Source: Strobilurus pachycystidiatus
Lineage: Eukaryota > Basidiomycota > Agaricomycetes > Agaricales > Physalacriaceae
NCBI GenBank assembly: GCA_019915135.1
Contig: JAHLMK010000006.1
Location: 1,302,001-1,366,000, forward strand
Length of the DNA stretch: 64,000 nucleotides
Reading direction: 5' to 3'
Shown one piece after another: positions 47,614-57,993 of the stretch. The notes beneath the pieces were generated by a model that ran no database searches, was not told where the DNA came from, and saw only the letters and a program-made list of their open reading frames with translations. Every line of letters starts with the position of its first letter. Position 1 is the stretch's first letter. Made by a program: the position numbers and the translations under genes.

Positions 47614-50600
47614 AGGTATCGGACAGCCATAAGCAACCAAGGCCATGTGGCAGCGGTAACGCGTGACGATTCCATCCAAATCGGACCATTTGCATCCCCT
47701 CCTCGTCTTGATGATGTCTTCGTTCATCCTCAGGTCACATTCTCAGCGATGTAAGGCCAAGAATCTTTTGTAAATACAGCCCATTATACGTGTATGAAAT
47801 ACATCTTTATGTACTTTATTGGATCCGCCAGAATCTTTGTTGCAAATGTCCAATTTAGGCAATTCCTTGCTTGTCGAGCTCATCCATGATAGAATCAGGC
47901 AGCACACGATGTCCGCGGTACTTCCTGGAGGCCCAGGCGGCCTGTCGACCGTTCAGACCACGCTCATATGCATCCACAAAGCGATATGCACGAGTGAAGA
48001 ACCTGATAAATGATGAGAACTCGGAACTCTCTAAGAAGAAATCACATACCGCCAAATTGCCAGAAGTGGAATACCATCAAGCGCTGCCGTGGCATACTTT
48101 TCCAGCATATCCTCGCGTGATGACTCAGGATTGAGACGGTACAGTCGCTTTGCATAACCCCAGCACTGCTCAATTGGGTTAAGCTCACAGTGAAACTTCG
48201 GAAGGAAGAGGATCTCGATGCCACGCTTCTCCATAGCGAGCTCCAGGAGAGACTTGACACCAGCAAAGTCTGGCTCACTAAACAGGATACGGCGGACACA
48301 GCAGGAGGTAGCACCCAAAGGACAATTGAAGCCCTTGCACTCCGCCTTTTTTCCTGCAAGTTCCTCGTCACCATATCCACGCTCCTTGAGAATCTGCACC
48401 ATGCCCTTGAAGATTCCAGGGCTCTCGACATCGTCATTGGGCCAATAGAATGACTGGGGATCGCCCGTAGAAGGATTGATAGTGCCTGCCATCTTGAACT
48501 TCTCCTTGACAGGTTTCCCACCAGGACCCAGAACAGGGTTACCGTTGGAATCAAGCGTGTTACGGCTAACCATCCAGTTCTGATCAGGTTTGGACTCGTT
48601 TTTTGGCATGTGGCGGGCTGAAAGAGCATCATCGGCGTGTTTGCGGTGTGTTGTCGCGTTGTCGTAAACAAAGACATGCTCGAACTCCGGATAAGACTCT
48701 GCCAGAATATCAGCTGCGTCTTCAGCTTGAGAAATTACATCTCCGCAAGTGAAATATCCATCACGGTTTTTGCCAGGCCGGAATAAGCGACGTGCGGTGC
48801 GAGTACCATCGCGAGATCGCAACCATCCAAGCTCTGCTGATACAAAGTCGGCAAACATCAACGAGAGACCTTCACCCTTCTTATACGGCTTGGCAGGTGC
48901 ATCTTTGTGAACCCACATCTTCCGACGCCGGTCATGCGCATAGAAGATTGATTCATCATGGAACCAGATAATGACCCGCTTGCCGTTGATGAACGCTGGG
49001 ATTCGGCGCTCAGGCCCATCTTGAGATGTGGAAGCAGAGATGCGGGGAGATGTGGGAAGAGGTGCAGGGTGGTCTGACTGAGACGATGGTGCAGAAGTTC
49101 CTGCAGGAGTTGTGGGAACCTCAACACCATTGCGATCGTACACTTGAATACGGTTCCGAAGCTGGTATGTAGAACGTCAGCTGTGAAGGAGAGACAGGCA
49201 AAAATTAACTTGTACCTTTTTCAAGGCAGGAATGTAGAGTTTGTCACGATGATGAACAACATCAACCCGCTCATGCCCATCAACATACTGGCCTTTCGCC
49301 GGTTCCTGCCACCGATACCCTAAGAACTTCAGATAGCGCTCTGCCGTCCGACGTGAGATGGCCTTTGTGATGCCATGACAATCCTTGATCTCCGGAGTTG
49401 ACAAGAATGCGACAAGCTTGTCTGCGGTGATATCCTTGCCAAGCTCCTGCAGGTGGAGCTTGATGTCCTGAGTCAGATCTTCATTCTCGAGCATTGTGAC
49501 ATTCCAGGAACCGTATGGATTGAGAGGCAGAATGGTCCGATTGTCAATGAAGGCCCAAACTAGGCGGCGGAGAACTCGAGCACAGTAGAGACCCTTGCAG
49601 AGTGAGACTGCAGATTGAAGAGAAGACGCTCCCCAATGCCCATATGTTGCGGACAGTGGGCTCACGTAGAATGACAGCATAGAGCGCATGCCCTCTAGTC
49701 GTGTCCGCTGGAAAGGATTAAGATCAACATTGTCATAACCATCGACACGTTCACCATTGATTGTGCGGGGTGGTTTGAGCAGGTTCTTGACAGCTGCCAA
49801 AGCATCTGACGCGAGAGCAATGGTTGGAGCCTCACGGAGACGACCCTCACGCTGCCTGGCCTCTTCTCGAGACTCCGGGGTAGATGGCGAAGAACGGAGA
49901 TCTGAGTGATGATCATCAGACGCGTCGGTCGCGTCAGATGCAAAAGACGCGGCATCAGAATTGTCTGTATCAATCAAAAATGGACAGTCATTGTCGAGAG
50001 TTCGGAAGTTGCGGACAGAGCCATTGTCAGACACATCTTCAACCGTAACAACAGTGGTGGGACGTGGGATGGGCATATCGAAATGAGAAGGATGGTACTG
50101 GCAGTCGGAGCGAGGAGCAACACCGGGTGCGACTAGTTCAACAATGGGAAAGACAAGGTGGGTGGAAGGATTGACTGCCATCGCCGGTGTTGCGACTCCA
50201 GTTGCAAAGTTGCCAAACAGGGATTTGAGCGGGGATGGGATGAGATTAAACCCACGCACATGTCGTGATTGTGCAGGCGTAGTGAAGAAAGTGCTGTCAC
50301 TCGGCAAGGATGGGGTAACCGGTGTCTTTGACATCAATCAGAGACGTGAACGAGGTAATAGAATGTACAACACACCTGATTCTCCTTGTTCGGAACTGGT
50401 ACATCTGACCGGGGCCTTTTACTCGGTGATTTGCGTGGGGATAAGGTACTGGCAACCCTTTTGACCGTGTCCTTCACAAAGTCGCGTGTACCCGCAAAGT
50501 TTAGCGCGCGGGACTTCTTCCATCGCTTCTTGTCTCCCATGACTGAGCAGAAACAAGAAGATTACGAGGCCAATTGATCAAAAATTGAACATCGGAGGGT

Positions 50601-50782
50601 CGGAAGTTCAAATCAAGCAGAAAACGGAAAAAGTGACGGAAATAGATTTATTGTAAATTTGCATCGGAGCGAGTACGCCACGGTTCGAGATAGTTTCGCG
50701 TCAAGCAATGTGGCTGTGTAGGCCCGATTTGGCTGTCACGCATTGCCACATGGCCTTGGTTGCTTATGGCTGTCCGATACCT
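47614..50782 (-). mobile_element. DDE transposon with 39-bp inverted repeats and TA duplication
   Basis: Terminal inverted repeats 47614-47652 and 50744-50782 are identical over 39 bp (starting AGGTATCGGACAGCCATAAG). TA flanks both sides (47612-47613 and 50783-50784), as in Tc1/mariner-type insertions. One intact transposase gene runs on the minus strand. Identical ends and an unbroken gene suggest recent insertion; it sits in the left arm of the 10.3-kb hAT element. Confidence 0.92.
47855..50540 (-). CDS. DDE-superfamily transposase of the TA element
   Basis: Four exons. Start MGDKKRWKKSRALNFAGTRD (50540) with a Ser/Lys-rich N-terminus; intron near 50340-50375; long second exon with a Ser/Asp-rich region and a helix-turn-helix-like part (EIKDCHGITKAISRRTAERYLKFLGYRW). 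After an intron near 49150-49200 the catalytic exon shows the three acidic residues: IIWFHDESIFYAHDRR, HVFVYDNATTHRKHADDAL and LPKFHCELNPIEQCWGYAK. A Cys cluster (CKGFNCPLGATSCC) lies between the second Asp and the Glu. The last exon (48008-47855) ends DELDKQGIA. About 830 residues, no stop or frameshift seen. Cuts and pastes the element; spacing and WFHDES/NPIEQ motifs fit the DDE_3/Tc1-like group. Confidence 0.88.
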
Positions 50783-51007
50783 TAGGACTGATGAACTGGA
50801 CCAGACTCAGCTCCAGTTCTGACCAGTCCAAAATGGACCGGTCTGACCAGTTAGACCGGTTTCGGTCCTCGGTCCAACCAGATTGTGAAATTTTAGTGAA
50901 CCGGTAAAGACTGGTTCAAACCGGTCCTGGACCGGTCTAAATGAGACCAGTTCAAACCGGTTATGGACCGGTTTGAACCGACTCCCGGCTTACCCAGATA
51001 AAATGAC

Positions 51008-51085
51008 CTCCAGAGGAATTGATCCCGGGAGTCATGACCGGCTCAATACATAAAGAGCAAGCTTTTCCACTAGGCCAGACGGTCT
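51008..51085 (-). ncRNA. tRNA-like module at the left arm of hAT-2
   Basis: On the minus strand TGGCCTAGTGG (51067-51077) is a perfect A box and GGATCAATTCC (51015-51025) a good B box, at tRNA-like spacing. It lies directly inside the left GGACCGGT-rich arm and points outward. A mirror-image module is at the right end. I do not claim a functional tRNA; acceptor-stem pairing was not demonstrated. Confidence 0.5.
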
Positions 51086-51314
51086 TGACGACCTTCAATT
51101 TTGGGCCTCTCTGTACTCTCCGACACATTGGGAAATTTGACTCAAGGACCATGAACTCAAGTAAGTTTACCATATCCTAGTTCTTAATTTTTTTTTATCT
51201 TCAATATAAGGTCTAGTAATTTCTGGTAGTCTATGTAACTACATGAATATATGCTTTAACTAGTTTTACAGCAAGGCAACTACTCATAAATAATGTATTT
51301 AGCAATCTGGGTGA

Positions 51315-54300
51315 ATGGAAAATGATGATGGCAAACTTACCGAAGTCATAGCCAAACATTTTGGTTTGAAAAATCCCGATTGGGCTCTTGTATTGGTTTC
51401 CATTGGACTGACCCACATCATCCTACACCGGAGCCAGAAAGCAGCAAACCTGGATGACTCTGACAATGAGGAGGAGGAACCGGCACCCGATCCCAAATCT
51501 GCAGTCCCACCCACACAGAAAAGACAAAAAACAGCAAAGGCAGCGGAGAATGAGGCGGCGGCAGCACAGACAAAGGCAGCAAAGCCCAAGGCCAAGGAGA
51601 AGTCGAAAAAAAAGAAGACAGCAACCCCTCTGCAAGTGACGGTAACGGCAGAGGGTGAAGTTGTGAGTGATTATGCTATTGATGGTAAACTTACCGCTCA
51701 CAAAGAGCCAGGACTTAGGCCACGCCACGGCTATCGAGAATGCGGTGGTGACCAAGGAGAAGGTCAATGATCTTGACCTGTTCTTTGGGCCCAAGGGTGG
51801 CCATGTCTTTCTTGCTGGAGAGGCACCGGCAATTGGTCGATTTTGCCAGACGTGCCAGTAAGTGACGAGTTTGATTGCAAGTCGGTGTTGATATTGTCCA
51901 GTAACAATCCCAAGGCGGTGAAATCAAAAGGTGTCCACCAGTGTTTTCACGTGGGTTCCAACACATCCCTTCGCCATCATCTGCGCCAGCATTATGATCT
52001 CTATGTGAAAAAGTGCATGGAAAAGGGTGTGGTACTCCAGGATGCGGCCATGCCGGTAAAGATGCTTGCAGCCAAGCAAGCGGCTGCTGCCGCTGCTGAA
52101 GCGGGCAAGAAACCAGCCGCAGATGGTAAGCTGACGTCCATGGGATTCGACCCCGCGGCTCGTCCTCGAGAGTTTTCTGAGGAGGGCGCTCTTGAGCATA
52201 TTGCAAAATTCATTGTGTGCACTGATCAGGTATGTGTTGAACCAATGTAGACGGCGACACACCTAATACCTTTGCAGTCCTTTGCCACTGCTGAAAATGT
52301 GCACTTCCGCAATCAATTTGTCATCTTCCGTCCCAAGACCCGCAGCAACGAGCTCCCCACAGCCCACAAGATCAAGAACTACGTGCACAATTTCTATGTC
52401 ACCACATTGCAGGAGCTGCGTGACGAGTATGCGGTAAGTTTGCCATATGTCGATTTAGTGGATGGCTACTGACTGTTGCTAGCTTGCCATCGGCTTAATA
52501 TCCATAGTTGGTGATGGCTGGTCGACCAAGCATAATAAGCAAGACTTTTTTGGATTGAATGAATTCTATGTGCGGGTGGTGAAGAAGAAAGGGAGGCCTG
52601 CTCGGTGGTCTCTAGAGCATGCCATAATTGGTTTTCAACGGATCCTAGGCTCACATAATGGCGAGAATCTTGGGCGGCTCTTCATGAGTACCGTTATTCG
52701 ATGCGGTATCGTGGATCTGGACCGTAAAATTTCCAAGGTGGGTGTCATAGTGAAAGCATGTTCATGTTTGGCTTCGTTGATCTCATTACGGTATAAGCTT
52801 GGTCCCACAACGATGGACAATGCCTCTCCCAACAACACACTCTGTGAGGCAGTGGAGGACCTTCATCAACTGCTGGGGCTCAATGAGTGGAGTGCCGCGG
52901 CCAACCAGTTGATGTGAGTTCATCTGCTCTGCTCTCCTGGTAAACTTACTTACAGCTCTACTAGGTGCCTGGCTCACGTGCTCAACCTGGCTGTAGGCAA
53001 TTTTATGAGCGCAATCACCAAGAATGCGGCAATGGAAACCACTCAGGCCATCTGGGAATATGATCCCGCGGATCCTCATAACCGTGTACTTGGAGGATCG
53101 GTGGATGTCATTGCTGCATTGCGCACTCTCGGAGTCAAGGTAAGTTTACCATTTATTCCTGGGGTGTACATGACAAACTGGTTATAGATCCAAGCATCGG
53201 ACCAACGTATCCAATTCTTCCATTCCCTTCAGAAGGAGTGTGATATGGTCAAGCCGCTCTCCATTATCCTCCATGGCAACACACGATGGGGGACTGCCCA
53301 TGGCATGGCGCATCGTGGGTACCTCCTCCGACAACCGATCTCCCAGTTTGTTCACAATGCGGACGAACGATTCGGTCCTATTACTGTTATTCAAGTCAAC
53401 GGCAAAATCACCAAGAAGATCCGTTGGGACGCTTTCCAACTCACAGAGGATGAGTGGACACGCATCTAAGACTGCAAGACCATCCTCGAGGATATCAAGA
53501 AAATTCAGCAGCTGTTCTCTTCCCAAAAGAAGGCGACTATGTACCACGTCATCCCTGCCATCAAGAATCTGCTCACTCTATGGGAAGAAAAGCTTGAAGA
53601 TCCCGTCTTTTCTCTCTACCACGATGCTATTTGCAAGGGAATCCTCAAGCTACGGAAATACTATCTCAAGTTTGACCGGAAGCCTGCATATATCATTGGC
53701 CTCTGTGAGTGTTTTCTTTCTTTTTAATTCAAGTAAGTTTACCATTTGCTCCAGTCATCCATCCATATTTCAAGCTCGACTGGATTGAAGAGCACTGGGG
53801 TGGTGAGCAGGAGCAGCAAGAGAAGATTCAAAAGGGTAATACTCGAGCCAAAAACTGGCTTCAAGAGGCAGAGAGAATTGTTGAGGCTGCGGTAAGTTTA
53901 CCATTTGATCTTATGTGTCAAGTCAACTTATTACTGTATGTAGATGGAGAAGTACTGGGAGGACCGTCTGGTCTTCCCTCCCTTCAAGGATCCTAAGCCC
54001 TCCCCGGAGGTACACAATGATGATCTTGAAGATGATTGTCAGTATACCGTCCGGACTCTTCCCCCTCCCGTGAATTCTAATGCCTGGACACCTGCCCCTG
54101 AAACGCCGGGCAATACTCCCAGCACCACTGGCTTACGCTCAGAGTTCAAACGTAAACGCGAGGAGCGCTTGCGTGCGCAGCAGGCCGAGCAGGCTGCAAC
54201 CACCGGTCATAGTGGCTGGCGTGCGGAGTTGGGGGCATACCGGCAAACTCTGGAGGAGAACGTCAATGAAATGACGGACCTCTGCAACTGGTGGCAGGAC

Positions 54301-54609
54301 AACGCCTACCTTTACCCCACGGTTGCACGGATGGCTCTCGACTTCATCCCTGCTCAGGCCTCCTCCGTTTCCGCCAAGTTCCTGTTTTCCGGGAGCTCTC
54401 AGACCGCTGACGACCAACGCGTCCGCCTCAGTGCACAAATTTTTGAGGAACTACAAATTTCCAAGGACCAGTGGAAGCGTGATGTTGTAGATTACGCCAA
54501 GCAGAATCAGAACTAGGTCGAAGAGCATTTGGAGATGGTCGCCTTTCAAGATCTTGCAGCGGAGGATGAGCGGGAGGCCGAATTCAATAAATGCCTGGGG
54601 ATAGTTTAG
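51315..54609 (+). pseudogene. hAT transposase of the 10.3-kb element, with premature stops
   Basis: Starts MENDDGKLTEVIAKHFGLKN. A Lys/Ala-rich linker (51500-51650) is followed by a BED-like finger (GRFCQTC, intron, KGVHQCFHVGSNTSLRHHLRQHYD). The core has GLISIVGDGWSTKHNKQDFF (first Asp), TMDNASPNNTLCEAVEDL (second Asp), CLAHVLNLAVGNFMS and LHGNTRWGTAHGM. The C-terminal domain reads DLCNWWQDNAYLYPTVARMALDFIPAQASSVSAKFLFSGS...RVRLSAQIFEELQ. In-frame stops occur at 53467 (TAA after EDEWTRI) and 54514 (TAG after QNQN), after which the frame stays open to 54609. About eight introns. With two stops it is probably inactive. Confidence 0.85.
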
Positions 54610-55243
54610 CCATGTATTGAATCTGTGCAATTAGATCCGTTATATGCCCATACTTGCCACCGTGAATGAACAAAGATTCTTAAAAGTAATTTGGTAAGTT
54701 TACCATGTGAGCAATTGAAGAGACAGAAATGTTTCTACCGCTATGATGATTGTTACTCACATAAAGAATAAAGCTCCATATAAGCTTGATTGATTTTTTA
54801 TCCAGAGAAAATGAAATGGAGACCCGAAAAAGTTCATATGTTGGTGCATCCGCATTGATTGATGTAAGGTAATGCCTCAAAAACTAGATCGACCAACGCA
54901 TAATCCTATCGTGCACATATACCTGTTCTCGTAGGTTCAAACGTGTGATTACACTACGTAGTGTAGCTGTAGACTATCCTCCAATGATTATACAACTTTG
55001 TTGGCTCGCTGACAGAGGATACATATACAATGGCAAACTTACCACGATTGACCAAGCATTGTCCGACTCCTTCTCATCTGAGCATTAGAGTAATTACACA
55101 TATCATAGGTGTATGTGGGACTTAGAATACATACTATTGCATAGATTCAATACCAATTCTCCCTGACTGCGTGGTAAGAAAGTAAATAGATGTTGAATGA
55201 GCATGGTAAACCTACCCTTTTGGTCAGGTGAGTTATGTAAACC
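54610..55243. other. Spacer inside hAT-2
   Basis: About 630 bp of AT-rich sequence between the transposase and the next gene. Contains GTAAGTTTACCAT-type repeats at 54694, 55030 and 55203. No gene seen. Confidence 0.4.
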
Positions 55244-55294
55244 ATGATCAAAGAATCGATCAAGTCCGAAAAGAACTTGCTCACCACCACCACG

Positions 55295-56540
55295 ATGAAC
55301 CCAGCAGGATCCAGCTGGGTCAAGCTCGCTCGCTCAACCGCACGCAATGCGAGCCAGTCGGATAACACTGGTGCGTCTCATACTGCACCCACCACCACGC
55401 CCGCCACCACGCCAAGCACCGCCACGCCAAGCAGCGCGTCTGGCTTAACCCATTCTTTGTTGCCTCACGCTACGGCCGTCCAACCATCATCGCGTCCACC
55501 ACTTGCACCCGGGCTGCTCTCACTGGCGGGCTACGCGTCCTCTTCATTGTCTGGCATGTCGATCAGCCCCGAGCCCAAGTCTGCGCCTGCACCGCCGCAC
55601 CCCATTTGCCATCGCCCGCGTCCCGTCTCGGAATCACCCTTTCCATCGCCATACCGTCCTGCTCGCCGCATTATGGCCAATTCGCCCACGCCGCCGCTCC
55701 CCGCCTCTCCAACTCCCGCGTTGTCCCACACCCCGCCTCCTGTTATCCAAAGTTGCAGGCACGCTATTGTGCGCGGACGCGCCATTGTACGCGGACGTGG
55801 CGGATCCCTTGTCAGCCGCCCACCTGGTGCGGCGCGGACGCCATCGCCAGTGATGCCTGGACGCGGAACGGCCGTCAATTGTGGACGTGCTCGTGGAGGG
55901 GCGCAGAGAGCAAGAAGCAGCCGTGGAGAAGGACAAGGTCGCCCATCCACACACGCGCCACCCTGGGCTTCATCTTCACGCCAAAAACTCGCCAACTCCA
56001 CCCCAAAGGATGAATCCAATGCGCTTAGTGGAGAGGATGAGCGGGAAGAGTCGTTGGAGGAGGATTTGGCGGAGGGGTTGATAGTTGCCGTTGCGCCCCC
56101 CTCCCTCGATGAGCTTCTCGCGCAGCCGGTGCCCTCCAAAACTCTCTTGGGTCGGCCTCTTACGGCCAAAGAAACGCGGAACTGGACGCGCTCGCATCTC
56201 CAGGACATCCGCGCTGCACAGGCTGAATTAATGAAGCGCCAGGGAAAGCGGGAGAAAGCGCGCCAGTCGGGAAAAAGGTACGCGGAGACTCATGATGATG
56301 AGCGCAATGCTAAGCAGCGCGCCTATGCCACACGGTGAGTTTTTGTAATTATTAACCTTCTCCTCCTAATTCTTTCCAAGCCAACGCGAATAGCTGAAGT
56401 CTTTGCCTGCCGCTGAGCAGGCGGCCATCTGCGCAAAGAACTCGGCGGCCGTTCAACCCAGCAAGGCGCAGAAGAAGGCTCGAGAATGTGGGGGGGCCGC
56501 AGAGGAGGAGGAGGAGGATGAGGAGGAGAAGGACGATTGA
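55295..56540 (+). CDS. Unknown cargo protein, disordered, Arg/Pro/Ser-rich
   Basis: Starts MNPAGSSWVKLARSTARN (an upstream in-frame ATG exists at 55244). Thr/Ser/Pro-rich for about 200 residues, then Arg/Gly-rich (HAIVRGRAIVRGRGG), an acidic stretch (GEDEREESLEEDLAEG), and a more ordered part PPSLDELLAQPVPSKTLLGRPLTAKETRNW followed by a charged helix QAELMKRQGKREKARQSGKRY. An intron at about 56335-56391 joins LKSLPAAEQAAICAKN and an acidic C-terminal tail ending EEEKDD. I do not recognise a family. It may be an upstream part of the TET/JBP protein or a separate DNA-binding cargo gene; no lesion is visible. Confidence 0.5.
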
Positions 56541-56689
56541 GAGGCATATGTTCCACCTTCTTGTAGCTTTTGTCTTTTACTGTATACTATCCTCTTCTAT
56601 TTTTGAAAATTACTCATTCGTGGCAAACTTACTGTTCATGATCCTTGAATGACAAACCTACTACACGTGAGCAAGCCAAATATTTGGAT

Positions 56690-57399
56690 AGTGTTGGTTG
56701 TTGATCTCTCAACCTTGGCTTCCACCCATCACCACCTCATCAATAACAGCCTGTTTCACCGTCTTCTCTGGCATTGGGTATCTCTTTTTGCTTTTTGGAC
56801 TTCTTATCGACTGCGACGCGCCAATTCATGGAAAATCTCTTACGGAGCCGTGCAATGCGGCGGCTGTCTGGCTTCATGAATTGTAAGTTTACCATTGTCC
56901 TTTGTGATCATATCATCTAATTTGTTTTTCATCCATAGCACTATTTGCTACCCATAACTCTCTTATGTATGAGAAATATAAAGATCACCAAGACATTCTT
57001 CATGCCTCCAACCCCCGCCTCCGCCGAAACTTTGAAAACAGCATGTTTTCCTGTACAACAGTAAATATTGGCCCGCAAAGCGTCTCCTTTCCCCATGCCG
57101 ACAGTGCCAACAAGCCTGATAGTTGGTGTGAGATTGTCTGCTTTGGTCCCTTCAACTACCGGCGCGGGGGCCAGCTCATATGCTGGGATCTTAAACTCAT
57201 CATTGAGTTTGCCCCAGACTGTCCCATCTATATTCTCTCCGCCTTGGTGGTTCACTCCAACTGTCCCATCCAACCGGAGGAGAGGCGTTACTCAATCACT
57301 TAATATACCGTGGGCGGTCTGTTTCGTTGGGTGGCCAACAAATTCAAAACCAAGGAGAACTTTCTGCGCGGCGCAAGTGAGGAGGAGGTAGAGCAATAG
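56690..57399 (+). pseudogene. TET/JBP-like 2-oxoglutarate/Fe(II) dioxygenase, one premature stop
   Basis: Resembles the fungal TET/JBP family, relatives of the enzymes that oxidise 5-methylcytosine or thymine in DNA. After the intron that begins at 56883, the coding sequence runs LFATHNSLMYEKYKDHQDIL, LRRNFENSMFSCTTVNIGPQ, the metal-binding HxD (FPHADSAN; His at 57094, Asp at 57100), WCEIVCFGPFNYRRGGQLI, IEFAPDCPIYILSALVVHSN (distal His at 57253) and ERRYSIT. A TAA at 57301 follows, after which the frame continues YTVGGLFRWVANKFKTKE to EEVEQ (stop 57397). In my recollection of the family the stop position is Gln, so a C-to-T change explains it. Upstream exon HHHLINNSLFHRL (about 56725) is approximate. 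All metal ligands precede the stop. Confidence 0.78.
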
Positions 57400-57570
57400 T
57401 GGACGGCTAGGCAGACACGTTGACAGCGGGGTCTTTGCCTTTTCCTTGTAATACCATAGTTCTTTGTATTTCATCTTGACAATGGCAAACTTATTCTCAT
57501 AATTTTTTTCTTTTTCCGTATCTAACTGATGAACAATGTGAGCTCTTCCATAGTTCCCTATATACAGTTC

Positions 57571-57640
57571 AATGGCTCAGTAGTTCCGCGTGCCCTCAAA
57601 AGTTGGAGTGCATAAGTTCAATCAAGCCAGTGACCATGTA
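57571..57640 (+). ncRNA. tRNA-like module at the right arm of hAT-2
   Basis: TGGCTCAGTAG (57573-57583) matches an A box and AGTTCAATCA (57615-57624) a B box. It lies directly inside the right GGTCCGG-rich arm and points outward, mirroring the module at 51008-51085. Folding not demonstrated. Confidence 0.45.
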
Positions 57641-57993
57641 TTTTGCTACATGCATTGCGGGTCCTAACCGGTTTTTAACCGGTTCAAACCGGTCTATGGA
57701 CCGATGAAAGACCAAAACCGTGATCGGTCCGCATTTGGGACCAGTTCAGGTTCAAAGTCCGGCCAGATCTGGAAATCTGGCAGACCGGTCCAGGTCCAGT
57801 CCGAGGACCCAAGAGGTCAAAAACCGGACTGGACCGGACTTTAAAACCCTACGTGAAATGGTCACGTGAAAACGTCACGTGGAGGTAACTTACCTACCCT
57901 CCAGCGGCCAAGGTATCTTACCAGTAAGTTACCGGTAACAAACCGTCACAAACCAACTTGGTACCGATACCTATGGTTTACTTCGCCACCCTA

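Larger units (their letters stand above)
51161..57494. repeat. Dispersed GTAAGTTTACCAT repeat, 15 copies
   Basis: Plus-strand copies start at 51161, 52434, 53140, 53733, 53892, 54694 and 56883; minus-strand copies (ATGGTAAACTTAC type) at 51328, 51682, 52938, 55030, 55203, 56620, 56649 and 57482. Most match at 12 or 13 of 13 bases. Those at 52434, 53140, 53892 and 56883 are the 5' splice sites of introns; those at 51682, 52938 and 53733 lie inside introns; others are intergenic or in an exon (51328). I noticed no comparable cluster elsewhere in the window. Confidence 0.8.
47580..57851 (+). mobile_element. 10.3-kb hAT element carrying a TET/JBP-like gene (hAT-2)
   Basis: The left end TAGGGTTTTAAAGTCCAG (47580) is inverse to the right end GGACTTTAAAACCCTA (57836-57851). 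It is flanked by a perfect 8-bp duplication, CGTGAAAT (47572-47579 and 57852-57859). Arms rich in GGACCGGT (47594-47611 plus 50785-50980 at left; 57660-57840 at right) and a tRNA-like module lie inside each end. Contents: a nested DDE transposon, a hAT transposase gene (51315-54609), a gene of unknown function (55295-56540) and a TET/JBP-like dioxygenase gene (56690-57399), all plus strand except the nested element. Many copies of GTAAGTTTACCAT are spread from 51161 to 57494. Confidence 0.9.
47313..57993. mobile_element. Outer small hAT-type element, split by the 10.3-kb hAT
   Basis: The left end TAAGGTGGCAAAGTAAACC (47313) and the inverse of TAGGGTGGCGAAGTAAACC at the right (57975-57993) are the ends of one element. 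It is flanked by the perfect 8-bp duplication TCTCAACC (47305-47312 and 57994-58001). Its own sequence is only 47313-47579 plus 57860-57993 (about 400 bp, AT-rich with TATCTTACCAG motifs), so it was a MITE-sized element before being split. It sits in the KDZ coding region. Confidence 0.88.

Noticed and set aside
51008..51085. A genuine tRNA gene
   Set aside because: A and B boxes are present but no acceptor stem or anticodon arm could be shown; recorded only as tRNA-like.
55531..56208. Minus-strand open frame of 225 residues
   Set aside because: Antisense to the Arg/Pro-rich cargo frame in GC-rich sequence; no start context or family feature.
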